Shown: one piece after another, positions 47,662 through 59,559 of the stretch
How the letters are laid out: every line of letters begins with the position of its first letter
How positions within the stretch are numbered: position 1 is the first letter of the stretch
Source of the DNA: Amphimallon solstitiale
Lineage: Eukaryota > Arthropoda > Insecta > Coleoptera > Scarabaeidae
Assembly (NCBI GenBank): GCA_963170755.1
Contig: OY720680.1
Span: forward strand, 71,544,794 to 71,608,793
DNA length: 64,000 nt
Direction of reading: 5' to 3'
Notes under the pieces: generated by a model
Told to the model about the DNA's origin: nothing
Seen by the model: only the letters and a program-made list of their open reading frames with translations
Databases searched by the model: none
Made by a program: the position numbers and the translations under genes

Positions 47662-49358
47662 CGAAAATTCTCGGCAGTGCCCATATAACATATGACATCC
47701 TAGGGATATCCAGTATATGGCCAGTCAATCGAATGATCGCTCGGCCATGCAGTGGATGTGCGTGAGATATCCAATATAGTACATCCACACGATATACCAT
47801 ACAAATTATTTTGAGGATATCCCACGTATAGACAGATAGTCCGTCCAAGCAATAGACGTCCGTGAGATACCCAATATACTACATCTAGACGATATACCAT
47901 ACAAGTTGTTTTGAGGATATCCCAGGTATGGATAGATAGTTCGTCCATGTAATGGACGTCCGTGAGATATCCAATATAGTACATCTACAAGGCAACACTG
48001 CATTAAAATTTCTAGAGAGACCACTGGCAACACTGAGTCTGGCGTCGATATAAGTCAGTAACTGCAGACATAATTTTGCTTGTTTTTTCGTTTCGAGAGT
48101 ACAATTATTTAGTAAGTATATTTGTTACTTGTTTAATTAGGTAGTCTTCTAGTCTTTTATTGATAATCTAGAACAGAAACAAGTTATTGGTAGTCTAGTT
48201 GTTATAGTAATAAATGTAGATTTAGAAACATTTCCCAATAAATTTATTTAAATTCATTAAAAATTTAATTTGCCGTTTTTTAAAATGCCTACAATTTATA
48301 CAAGTTTTAACAAAGTGACATTTTATAGAAATGCTAATAGAACTACCGAAATTGACATAGTGATTGCAAATGGTTTCAAAATAATTCAAACGCGATTAAA
48401 CTAAAAAAAAATATATAGATTATAAAATAGACACTTTAGTTTCTTGTGGGTCATATACATGTAGTTCATCTTGTAATAAGAAATGTAGCACTTTGTCTAA
48501 TATGTTTGAGGGTATAGCTGAATTTGAGGACCATTAAAAATTGCAGCAGTTTTATAAAGTAATTTAGTTCAAATTAGTTAAAATTTATATAGCAAAAAAT
48601 TGATATTTCTATATTGATGTTTTATATAGGAATCTCAACATAAATGAAAAGGTTGCTGAAAAACCAATTCAGCAGTACTTGAAGGGAGCGAAGGAATCTT
48701 TCGACCGGAAGCTCTAGTCGAATTATAATTTAATTTTCATATTAGTTATTATTTTATTTGATATATGTTATTAAATTACTTTACTTAGTACATATATTAT
48801 TTTATTATAATACGTTTTTTATCTTGTAACCATGCTATTTTCATTTCATTTAGATCTAATCAATAAATTGGCTCTTAAATATTATAGATAAACATTAAAA
48901 CAAAATAAATTAGCAAATAATTAATTACCATGCGTTAATCAATCAACAAATATAAAGCATATATATTACTGACATACGTAATGGGCACCTATAGATGGAT
49001 GTCCGAAAAATATTTTGTTATATATGTCCCGAGGACGTTGAGTTGAAGATATCCTGCGAATATATTTTTCAGGATATCCATAACGTATAGGTATCCTATA
49101 GACATCCTAGAATGAATGTCCTAAGGATATTTTGTGATAGATGATACCAAGGATATTGAGTTCAAAATATCCTGAGAATATAATTTTCAGGATATCCTAG
49201 GGATATGCTGAGTACGATATCGTGGGGATGTCCACTTTCTTCTCACTTTGCCATCCCACGGATGTCCCTAGTATAATCGTTTACTTTTCATAGGACATCC
49301 TCCTGATATTCTAACAGCAATACTGGGATATCCTTGGGACATCCACCAGATATTTTCG
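47662..49358. mobile_element. Non-coding element with GGATATCC/GGACATCC sub-terminal repeats
   Basis: Both ends carry dense GGATATCC, GGACATCC and GACGTCC motifs (47690-47985 and 48995-49345), with an AT-rich non-coding middle. The outermost left sequence CGAAAATTCTCGGCAGTG and the reversed right end CGAAAATATCTGGTGGATGT suggest a short imperfect TIR. The target duplication is unclear. No open frame with a recognisable domain occurs, so this is a non-autonomous DNA element of unassigned superfamily. Confidence 0.5.
47745..47985 (+). repeat. About 120-bp tandem repeat inside the GGATATCC element
   Basis: GTGAGATATCCAATATAGTA, CACGATATACCATACAA, TTTTGAGGATATCCCA and GTCCGTCCAAGCAATAGACGT recur in order about two and a half times with a period near 120 bp (starts near 47760, 47851 and 47960 for the GTGAGATA(T/C)CCAATAT block, with length variation). 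Confidence 0.7.
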
Positions 49359-50381
49359 TGCTGTGTGGGTGGTGGCTAATACACTACGCATGGGTGCATA
49401 TATGTCGACTGGGTGACTGTTCAAATTTTATTACTAACCATTAGTGCCTTAGTTAAATCTGGAGATAATTGATAAGAAACTTGAAAAATCATTTGTCCTA
49501 CAAAATCGATGGTTTGACCGAAGCGTCCCCCACCCCCAACATTTATAAATAACGAGGTCACAAAAAATAATTACTAACCAGCTGCCTTTTTTACTATTGC
49601 TTAACAAATATTTTTAAAATTAAATGGCCACATTGTCCTACAAATTGAATGGTATGTTTTTTCAGTAATACGCTTCGAAATTTTTCCGCGGTTATACTTT
49701 CTCATTACATAAAATTCTGTTTTTTCTCTTGGGACTAAAGTGTAGAACACGATTTTACTAATGTCCTACAAAAAAAGTAGCAAATATCGATAAAAAAAAT
49801 ATATGAAACAAAACTGATTATGGATTATGGAGTGTTTTTTATGCAATTTACTGTGTGGAAAACCTACTTTCAGGAAAAAAAGAGAGATATTCCAGTAGAA
49901 ATTCTACATGGAATTTTGTATACTACATCTATTTGTTTATGAAAAGGATCCTTATCTTTTATATTACGGAAATAAATCTTATATTATTTTGGATTTTATG
50001 GCAACTTTTTATATTAAATGGGCGTAATATTTTACAAAGCTACATGTTTTTGTATATCTGCTGATTTGAAGTGATTATTATTTATATCATTAAAAACTTA
50101 GCGTATTCTATTTTTAATAATGGAATTTATAAAGTTTAAAGGATAATTGTTATTCATTAATATGTGTCTCATTTGCTTTAGAATTTTTGGTCTATATTTA
50201 GAACTTGTTAATTTGTTTGTTCTGTTTATTTGCGAAATAAAAAGCACTTTTTCTAAGTGACAAGGATGGTAAGAATTATAATTTAAATATCTAACTGAAA
50301 CTTGTTGGTTTATGATGTAATTTTTTTTTGTATTTACGTTTACCAGCATACAAAGTTGAATATTTTTTTAGAAAAACTTAA
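49359..50381 (+). repeat. Diverged tandem repeat (about 135 bp), otherwise nothing recognised
   Basis: TTACTAACCA (49430, 49568) and TGTCCTACAAA (49495, 49632, 49759) recur at spacing of about 127-138 bp. This suggests an old tandem array of two to three units between the GGATATCC element and the 5.3-kb Kolobok-type element. The rest (49850-50381) is AT-rich and featureless. Confidence 0.4.
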
Positions 50382-51065
50382 GGCCATGTTCAAGACCTCT
50401 CGAAACTTAAAAATGGGATTTTCGTACAGACGGCTATAAACCTGTCACTGCGGCGGTTGAAAGCAACCGTACTAACGACCCGGCCATAAAATGCTATAAA
50501 ATTCAGGTACATCGGTTGGGTAGGTATAAAGTTTTGCTGCAGTTTCGATATTGGTGACAAGGGAGTGTTTTTGCTTCTATAAGTCTATTATAAATACCTA
50601 ATAATTAGAATAATTTAAATTTATCAAAAAATAATTCCTATAATATGTACGATATATTTACAACTTATTACAAGAAAATACAGTATGGCAGGTAAACTCA
50701 GCAGCTACAGAGATAGAGTCAACGTATTATACAATTTACTGAAGTGCCAAATACTTACCTAATAATTTTTTACAATCAAATTTACAACAAAAAAAGAAAA
50801 ACAATGACAGCGACATACTTATTCTTACTCCTATTTTACATAACTACTAATAGTCGTTTTACACATAACAAACATAACAATTATGCTAGTAAGAAAGTGG
50901 AAATAAGAAATAAAATTGTCAGATGTAATCATTCCCTACTGCGGTCAATTTCTGTGAATAAATTTGTCAATTTATTAATGACTAAAATGTTGACAATTTC
51001 ATTTGATTTCGTATTCAAAAGTGAATGAATATGTCGTGAAATAGTCTGCCGAACGTCGTACGTGG

Positions 51066-51205
51066 TAAAATTTTGTCTTGGCGAAATGTCCCGATTGATT
51101 TACTCGAGTTTGTTGCCAATTTATCTCGTGGCATTGTCACGCGATAAATTGCCACGCAACAAACTCTCGTAACAATCCAAACATTTCGCAGACAAAATTT
51201 GACAC
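51066..51205. repeat. Fold-back (hairpin) MITE in the 3' region of the fusion-gene element
   Basis: Arms of about 65 bp are imperfect reverse complements around 51135. The left has AAAATTTTGTCTTGGCGAAA and GAGTTTGTTGCCAATTTATC. The right, reversed, has AAATTTTGTCTGCGAAATGT and GAGTTTGTTGCGTGGCAATT. Non-coding. Confidence 0.7.
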
Positions 51206-51286
51206 TTGCGATATTATAACTGAATAAACTGACAAGTGTAAGCTCTAAGATATAAACTTGTTGTACATACACAATCATAAAAATAA

Positions 51287-54200
51287 TTATTTACAATCCC
51301 GAATCGGCATATTTCGAGTATGCCTGGGATCTACTAGCTCGGGTAACATGCAATTAAAATAAAATTTATTTAACTGAGGTAACATGTCGGTGCTCCAAAA
51401 AGTGTCGTCTTTTACAATCCATTGAGATTTCATTTCTATCTCTTCCCCCAGCCAAACACCTAATAAACATACATCTTTGTCAGCAATTTGCAATTGCCCC
51501 TGAACCTGGTAGAACCAATGATGTTTTCTATTAATTTTTAGAACGTTTGTTCTTTTACACCTCTGCCAAAATGGCAGTTTCTTCTGCTGGCATGCTTCCT
51601 CAAATGTCATGCCGTATGCTCCAAACGGGCATTTTATTTCGGCAATTCCGTTCACCTCGTCAATGAATCCATCGGGTGTGGCACCAAGATGTTTCCACTT
51701 CTTGTTGATTATTAGGCCGCATTTTGTGATCACGACATTTTCCTGGAGAGCTAGCTTTTCTCGTGCTTCTTCCTCGTAGTCTTTACCATGTTTTAGTGAT
51801 GGTATATTCATCGACTTGACATCGTAGAGAAACTCTTTCAGTCGGTTCGCAGGACTTGTCGCTGGTAACATTCGGCAAATCTTTCCAAAATTTGAAGCTG
51901 TCAACAATTTTCTCCTTTCCTCCAACCATAGAGCACTGGAAGCCTGCTGTCTTGTTGCAACTTCAAGTTCCAAGATTTCCTCCTCGGATCTCTCAAGAGA
52001 CTTCAAAAAATCCTCTTTATTTTTTTCATACACGTCTGGGGGCATATCCGGTTGTTGGCAATTTTCGCCGTAATCACTATTCTTTTGTTGAAAGTTGTTT
52101 GCCTCCAAAGAGATATTTTTCGTTTTGATTTTTTGGCGATTTCTGACGACTTTCAACCTCCTCCGGTTCTCCATGGTGTAGATAAGTTTATTTCTGGTTT
52201 TTTTCATAATTTTTCTCAGGTAAGTGTGGGGCATTCCTGAGGAGTTGAAGGAAACTGCAGCAGCCACGCATCTGCTCTCGTAGGAATTGCTAAGAGCGTA
52301 ATTTATCCGCTTTCCTCCAATAAATTTCGCTACAATGGAGTTATACCTCTCTACGACATTATTATCCACATCATATAAAAGACTCCTGGAATGGTTAGAT
52401 AGTCGACGAACAACCTGGTTTATCTGGGCGATAAACTCCTTGGGTAGATCGATCAGCAAATTGGTTTCGACTTTCTTATCGCAAAAATAATTTGAACAGG
52501 TTCCATGGTCTCCGAAAACGTGTTTGGTGGAATTTAAAATATCCTGACGTAAACTTTCTGCGGCAACAATCTTATTTAATTCTTTCTTGCGATACTTTAT
52601 CGCAGCCCAGACACCCTTGGATAATCTCATAATTCTTGCATCAAGCATTTTCCGAAACTGGAGGTTGAAATTCCTGTCGGTGGTTATGCTTTTCAAATTT
52701 TTTCGAAAATTCCGAAATAAGTGATTTCGACACTCTATTTTCTCTACCGTCAAATTCTTATAAGGCCGGGATTCTATAACTTTTTTGTAAGTACTAGAGT
52801 CTTGATCACCGATTAAGACGTTGAATTTTATATTAAACATTTCCACACTCGATTTGAATGCTTCTACGATAATTTCAGACTCCATGCTTCCAGAACTTCC
52901 GGTGTGATTTTTTGTGCACTTGTGCTCGGGAACATTCTCTTTATATCTACCACAAATCATGCAGAATTTATTTCTAACACCCAAGTAGATCACTTTTCCT
53001 GTATGGACACCAACGATTGCCGCAGCTCCAGATAGGGAATTAAAACTAGACTTATTGGATCTCTTTCCCCATGTTCCATCCGCCACAACAGGAACCAAAG
53101 CACATCCCTCCTCATCAATCAAATTCATTTTTCTTGCGTGTTCTATCTCTTCTTCGGCCGCTTTTTTCATTGATGTCATTGCAGACAGCGCCAGATCTGA
53201 AGATACCTTGTCATGATGTTTTTTATAAGTGGGATATGACATCGATGGTATAGTCAGACACGTCATATATTCTTCTAAATTGTAAAATCCTCCACCAATT
53301 GCTATAATTCCATTCACAGCCGCTTCGTTTATATCTACGTCTGAGCTGAAAGGATCTTGGGTATGCAAGTTGAAAATTGCCTGACACATACTGCATTTCA
53401 TAACAAATTTAGACGTTAAACCTTTTCTTATTTCTTTTAGAATCGACATATTGTCCCACGAACAATCGAATTTCCTCCCGTGAGCTGCTATATCTTTCAA
53501 GTTTTTAAAAAAATAATTTATATCGATAACCCGATTGCCAGTGAGCGATTCTGAAACAAAAAGAAACAATAAATTAAATTACATATTATGTTGTCCGTTT
53601 ATACAAATACCTAAATAATATAGTAGTTTTCATAACAAGTGTCGAAAGTAGCAAATATCGTGCGAGTGCTGAATAGATACAAGAGGGCGTACCGTAGCGC
53701 AGCCCGAGTGGATCTATTCAGTACGAGCACAGATATTTACTTTCGAACGAGTTATGAACACTATTTTTTAAACGACTGCAGCACAATACAAAATTTGAAT
53801 GACAGAATTTTTTGACTTTTCAAAAATGTCAAACCCAAGGTCGTTGCTAGGCGTATCTAACGTGTTATGAATGTAAACTGTTGCGATATGAACCATAACA
53901 CAACAGTTTTGAATTGTTTTGATATTTTGAATTTTCGCGCATAGGTTGCCATTGCGATATGTGTCACTTTCGTGGGCAGTCGTCTAAAAACATTATTTAC
54001 AAACTTTTCTCCTAAAAATTGATGAGCATTTGCTTCAGTTGGTTACTTTCATAAATTGATTGTATGCTACTTAGTTTCCGAGAATTTGCGCCTTGTAATT
54101 ATGTGATAATTTAGTGTAATTTGCATCAGTGCAACTTCCGTAAAGAAATACTCTACAGGGTGTGTAATGCTATCTTGTCATTATAAAAAAAAAGAAATAA

Positions 54201-54737
54201 TAAAAAAAAATAGGTAATTAAAATTCATTCATTTGTAAGTCACCTGTGAAATACATAAATTTAAATCTTTGGTACTTTCAATTTTACCCAATTGCAGACT
54301 TTACACCCGCATTTAATATGGACTACTTACTAAACATTTATTATTATAGTTAAATATGTACAAAATATATTATAAATTACCTTCTTTGTCTTGCACTGAG
54401 TCCGACATTTCTGCGTCACTTGTATTTGTGGACAGAACTTCAACAGGAGCCGGTTGATCGTTCGAAGATGACGACGATGAAGGTTCATCGGAAATGTTAT
54501 CCAGAACATTAGTGGCGGCGGGAGGATTATTACTCGCAGTTTTTTCTTCGGATAATTTCTAAACAACATAATAAAAAATTTGGTACATTGAGCTTTTTCG
54601 GTAAAGGGCATTATCACTTTATAGGTATATTTGCCAAAGAAACAGCTTACCTTAAAATAATTTCGCAAGTTTTCAATTTTACCACGATTTCGTTTTTTCG
54701 AACTAAGGCGTTTTTTCTCTTTGTTTTGTTTCGCCAT
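51287..54737 (-). CDS. Transposase-YqaJ nuclease fusion (three exons)
   Basis: Exon 1 (54651-54737) starts MAKQNKEKKRLSSKKRNRGK and ends at a GTAAGC donor. Exon 2 (54381-54557) is acidic and Ser-rich (SDEPSSSSSS) and needs one extra A in an A-run to be in frame. Exon 3 (51287-53550) starts after TTTCAG and is open for about 754 codons. Total is about 842 residues. Counting codons from 53569, 19 bases before exon 3, the DDE-type core has VVADGTWGKRS (Asp 164), a C2-HC knuckle (FCMICG...HKC), VLIGDQDSST (Asp 255/257) and DNNVVERYNS (Glu 407). This is the eukaryotic 'Mutator-like'/Kolobok pattern. Residues about 545-720 form a YqaJ/lambda-exonuclease-type nuclease: WLEERRKLLTASNFGKI, SLKHGKDYEEEAREKL, GATPDGFID (Asp 633), IAEIKCPFG (Glu 644, Lys 646) and YQVQGQLQIA. 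Both active sites look complete, so the protein is probably functional. Confidence 0.85.
53627..53761. repeat. Fold-back (hairpin) MITE in intron 2 of the fusion gene
   Basis: Arm 1 (53627-53680) and arm 2 (53708-53761) are imperfect reverse complements of about 54 bp (TTCATAAC, TTCGAAAGT, AATAT, GTGC, TGAATAGAT shared) around a GC-rich loop (GGGCGTACCGTAGCGCAGCC). It sits wholly inside intron 2 and does not disturb the exons. Confidence 0.75.
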
Positions 54738-55650
54738 TTCCACTAACTAGGTACGTATTTACTTTAGCACTTCACCAATAAACAGCAGTCAAAAAAGTAC
54801 TAAAAGTTAGGAGAGGGTATAACTTTTATAAATACAAATTCTCCCTCCACGTCATTCGGCGCAAAGATTGTGGTTTTGTATGTTTTTGTTTTGGAAATTA
54901 GTATCTGGCTACCTGACTTGACTTTCTGAAGGCAGATTAGAAATTCCAGAAAATAATTATTCAATAACCTGCCGCAGTGTTTGTGAAAGTCCAGGTAAGA
55001 AGTTTTAAGAAGGTAATAATGAGGATTACCATCCACTATGGAAGGGAAATTGATGGTTTAAATTACTAATTACTTCTGCAAGCTATACTCTATTGTAATC
55101 GAGGAAATAATTGTCAATACGTAGAGCTGACAAATACAAACATTAAGAAACCTCAAAACATGTTTTTACTGTGGCTGCAATAAAGACGGCGTCATAAATT
55201 ATCGTCGTCTTAGACGTCATAAATTATCTAAGGGCTGTAAATCAAAAACTAGTGCCCGACGATATCTTGCCGAGTGATGCAGTTTTATCACATAATTTTT
55301 ACGGACCTACAGCATACTCATTTATCAATTTTTCAGCTTGCAATCTCAACAGGACGTCAATTAAGAGTTGATCTTTAGTTTAGCGGAAGAGAAAATTGAT
55401 TAGCTCTTATGGTTTTCGATTTAGAGCAACTTATATACGGACGGCTCGACACCGCCGAATTCACATATTTTACAACTTGATTTAAACAAAAATGTATCAT
55501 TTTTTTTTATTTTTGTTTTCGCCCGTTTGTTGCCAGATTCCCCAGAATAATATACGTTTTTGAATCATTATTATATCTTTTGAAATAAGGAAGTTACAGG
55601 TCCGCAAGTGTATATTGAAATCCCATAAGAAGATTTCTTTGAACATGGCC

Positions 55651-56442
55651 TTAATAGTTATCATCCAACACTTTAATTTGCATTAGAAAAAGGAAAAAAC
55701 AATGAAACAAACCTTTTTGATTTAACATAAATTGGAGAAATTAATAAAATTTTAATAAAAGTATCGAATCGTTTTAATTTTTTATTTTGTTTTGAGTTCA
55801 TTTTACAGCCGCTAAGCCACCAAAAGGAATTATTGTATCAAACGGCTAAGAAAAGAACATATATATACTTACATATAGGTATACTAGCTGGCCCGGCAGA
55901 TGTTGTTCTGCCTTTTCCGGTAGGTGGCGCGATGAGTTTGATTTGGTTAATGTCTATGTATAAGAAATTTTAGAAAGAAGAGGTCGTTAGTGCGATTGCA
56001 GGATAGGAATGGGGGCCAAAAAATGGTCTATGTCGAAATTCAAAGAGAAATTATGTTTAAATGTCAAATTCAATACTATCAAAGAAAATAGCGCCGTCTA
56101 TCGAACGGCATCATATAGCAGAACATTTTTTTTGACCACGCAAACAAATTGTGTTGGTACATATAAATCATTTCTAAATAAAAAAAATTATTAATAGCTT
56201 GATCACAGCGCCTATCATGTCCATATTTTGTGATTGTTTTTAGTCACAAAACCAACATACATTAGGAATATGAGTTATATTTGTTCATAAATATAGAATT
56301 TGTTAATAACTTGACTTCAGCGCCACCTATCGAATGTGTTGATAGCCTATTTTACCCGCATTGACGGTATAAATATGGTCTGAGAATATCAGGAAGCCAT
56401 TAAATAGTATTTGAATAACGTACAGATGCACCAACGATTATA
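55651..56442. other. No gene; start of an interspersed repeat near 55884
   Basis: At 55884-55915 TACTAGCTGGCCCGGCAGAT, GTTGTTCTGCC matches the widespread insect repeat start 'TACTAGCTGACCCGGCAGACGTTGTT'. The rest of this stretch is AT-rich with no recognised gene. Confidence 0.45.
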
Positions 56443-58030
56443 TACAGGGTAAGTCATCTCCGCGGGAAGTCAAATTATGACGTTATGAGAAAAGATATTT
56501 CGAGGCTGTTTTTTTCCTATTATAGCTCATTAGGAGCATGGTTTAAAATTATTTTGTATTATACAAAGTGTTCCATAACTTGGCGGCTGACCACAGTTAT
56601 AGTTTTTTAAATGGAACACCCCATATATTGTTACATTTCTGTATTGCCCGTATAATTCTTAGCCATCTTTAAGGTTTTCGACTTATTAAAATTTTTCTGA
56701 AAAATTTAATGTTCTTATAAAATTATATTTTTCGAAAATGACGCATTAGATGGACACAATTTTTGGTGGCGTTTTTCATAATAAAAGGTCCTAATACATA
56801 TATATTTTATTTCTTTGCAATTACTAATTAAATTTTCAAAAAACTGGATTAAACTTTCATGACATATTTTTATCTAAAAGTGAGTTTTTTCAAATGGAGA
56901 ATCCTGTTTATTTCTGAATTGCTTATTAAATTTCGCACCAAAAACGCATGTAAGACGTTATTATTTTAAAAGTGGCCATTAATGAGCTATTGCCGTTTTT
57001 TATATAATTTCGCCAACTTTGCTTTTTATATTAATATGGTCTTTTTGTACTGAAGGAATGTCAAAGAAATTATCCTTTAGCCCAAAAAGTTTACCAGCAG
57101 TGTTACCTTGACAGAAGATGTCCTAAAACAGGTACCTTTAGATGATGCTTTCATTACTAAGGGTAGTATTGGTAATTGAAAACCAAGGAAATCTAAATAT
57201 GTGGTTAATGATAAAAATCATTTAACAATTATTATGGCAACAACAACAAAACAACACGTCAGTATCTATGAAAGAAGTCGCTTGCCGGATATTAGCTAAA
57301 CCATCGTTGCAATGGCCTTAAATCATCCATAATGAATACATTTAAATATTGAGTTACGCACCCATCATTTTAAAGCTAGAAGAGTGTTCTGCCAATGAGC
57401 AGTAATTAAAATGAATGCCCGGACAATTCTTTTTGATAGTGTGTTGTTTGCGGTTGAAGCTGGTTTCCATAGTAACGGAATAGTTAACAAAAGAAACTTT
57501 CATTACTATTCAAATGGAAACGTACTTCACTAATAAATAGATCAACTTAGGTGGAGCATAAACCTATGGCGAGGTATTCTTGGTGCTTGGATGATAGGTC
57601 CGCATTTATTTGAAGGCAGTATTAACGGAGAAGCTTATGAGTAATTTCTAGCAAGCAATTTATTGGCATCATTGGAAGATGTTCATTTAAATTTACGAAG
57701 AGATGTAGATACAACAAGACGGCGAATGTAGGGATTTATAAAGAGACGTAGATGCAACAAGACGGCGAATTCCCACATTGTATGCTACAGACACAAAATA
57801 TTTTAATGGAATGTTTCCAGCAAAGTAGCTAGCCCATGGAGGCCCTATTGGCTAACCTGCTGAGCTTCACACATAACAAAATTAGTTTCTTTTTATAGGG
57901 ATTCGTAAAAGGGCAAATATGCGGTATACATGTAACGAGAAAAGAAGTTATGAGGGAACATATTCGATAAATTAATGTCGATTTATCGTTTCGGAAGCAT
58001 GTTCAAGAACTTTTAAAAGTGAATTTGAAC
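56443..58030 (+). pseudogene. mariner-type (DD41D-like) element relic
   Basis: The left end at about 56443 reads TATACAGGGTAAGTCATCTC, the terminus type of this group. Coding blocks on the plus strand include VVCGCGAGFHSNGIVNKRNF-like sequence around 57440-57510 (as read: EAGFHSNGIVNKRNFHYYSN), WRGILGAWMIGPHLFEGSIN with GEAY, LASLEDVHLNLRRDV, then MQQDGEFPHCMLQTQNILME (second Asp region, family form 'QQDGAP.H') and a decayed 'LWGF.K' end at about 57890. Many stops and a short local duplication (ACAAGACGGCGAAT at about 57717 and 57767) show it is old. Same group as the relic at 11566-12200. Confidence 0.65.
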
Positions 58031-59324
58031 ACTTTTAATTTTTACCTATTCATATTTATTGTTATTTTATAATTTCTCTTCCAGTAATTACTCATCCATT
58101 CATGTAACAGCTCCTGTTTCTACAATTACTAAAATCAGGCTTTGAATTTGTTTGGTTTTAAAATTTGTTTATTGTACCATATTCTACATATTCTTAGAAT
58201 TACATTGCTGTATTGTAAATATGATATATCCATTTTTTCTCATTACCCCAATACATTCAAAAATCTAAGCTAATTTTTAGAAAAATTCATTACAAAATCA
58301 GACTTAACAACTGAAAAGCAACTTATTAAATGTCATCCATTGAATTGTCAATTTCGAGGCAAATATATCATCGATCATTTATTGTATTCAAATAAAAAAC
58401 ATAAAGTTAGCAAAATTATTTCAAAAGACCAAAATAGTCCAGTAATGGTCACTTTTAAAATAATAACGTCATACATTAATTTATTACATTATTAGAAATG
58501 AGCCTTTGTTGCTAAAATTAATACTACCGAACCCTTCTCTTACAATGTTCGCGGAGTTTTTAATGCCACTAGAAAAACACTTCTTAAATCGATCATGTAA
58601 GAGTTTCAATTATTTTCTAACTCCTAAATCCATTTACTTCGACTTGTTAGAAATAAATTCGAAAACGTGGTTATATAAATAATTCTATTTCAATCTAAGA
58701 CATACTTAATGCAGGGAACAATAGGACTCTGAAGGTACAAAAACCCACCCATTCAGACATACTACAGTATTTCACTTAAATTGACCCCAAAAACTTCTTA
58801 AAACCAGGATAACTGCAAAGACCTACACATATTTAAATAGATTTATTATGCAACAATTATCCATAATCCTGAATAAAGAATATTCTTTTCTCCAACAACA
58901 ATATAAATTTTAACGTAATACCAAAGCATGCATAATTTACTCTCGAATAACAACAACATAAACACGGATCAAATAAAAAAACAATGATACATTCTATGTT
59001 TAAGTAACTAAATTAAAAAGCTTTTCCACTAGCTTGCACCACAGCTTTTTGAAATTGAAAATTATATTACGAACTAAGAAATAAAATATCTACACATGTT
59101 GAATACAGAGCACTATTAGTTCTAGCAATATTTATGTGGAACAGTTGAAATAACAACTTTAAACTGATATCACCTAGCACGGCAGCGACAGAATGAAATC
59201 ACAAGCTTGTGCTTCCACAAAACGTATATCAACCACAAACTACCAGGAATAGCTTAATAGTGTTCGTATAATTTTTAAATAACCAAATTTTATCAGAAGA
59301 ATTATCCCAGAAACTATAATGATA
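58031..59324. other. No gene recognised
   Basis: AT-rich, featureless up to the Tigger terminus. Confidence 0.45.
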
Positions 59325-59559
59325 CAGTAAAACTTCTCTTAACGGGCAGCTCATATTAACGGGCACAACCCTATAACGGGCACTTTTTTAGGAACCTTTT
59401 TAAATACTTAACGCAAATTGACTTCCTAACAACGGGCACTCTCAATAACGGGCACGGCCAGCAAAAATTTCCCCTATTAACATAATTCTTATAAAATTTG
59501 CATCTAAATAAGCAAAAAAAAAAAACTGCTCGATAAATTAAATTTGACTTTTTCGGAAT

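Larger units (their letters stand above)
50382..55650 (-). mobile_element. Kolobok-type DNA transposon flanked by TTAA
   Basis: The left end GGCCATGTTCAAGACCTCTC and the reversed right end GGCCATGTTCAAAGAAATCT are perfect inverted repeats for 12 bp, with further partial match (ATGGGATTT in both). Each end abuts TTAA (50378-50381 and 55651-55654). TTAA duplications are the mark of Kolobok and piggyBac, and the encoded transposase is not piggyBac-like. The 5269-bp element holds one three-exon gene on the minus strand, a fold-back insertion between gene and left end, and another in intron 2. Confidence 0.8.

Noticed and set aside
53551..53569. An in-frame upstream extension (MFLFVS) before exon 3 of the fusion gene as its start.
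   Set aside because: These codons are the pyrimidine-rich intron end TTTTTGTTTCAG. The splice acceptor joins in phase to exon 2, so translation starts in exon 1.
54800..55036. Minus-strand open frame of 78 codons just upstream of the fusion gene.
   Set aside because: It lies between the TIR and the likely start codon at 54737, has no donor joining it in phase to exon 1, and is best read as the 5' leader of the transposon.
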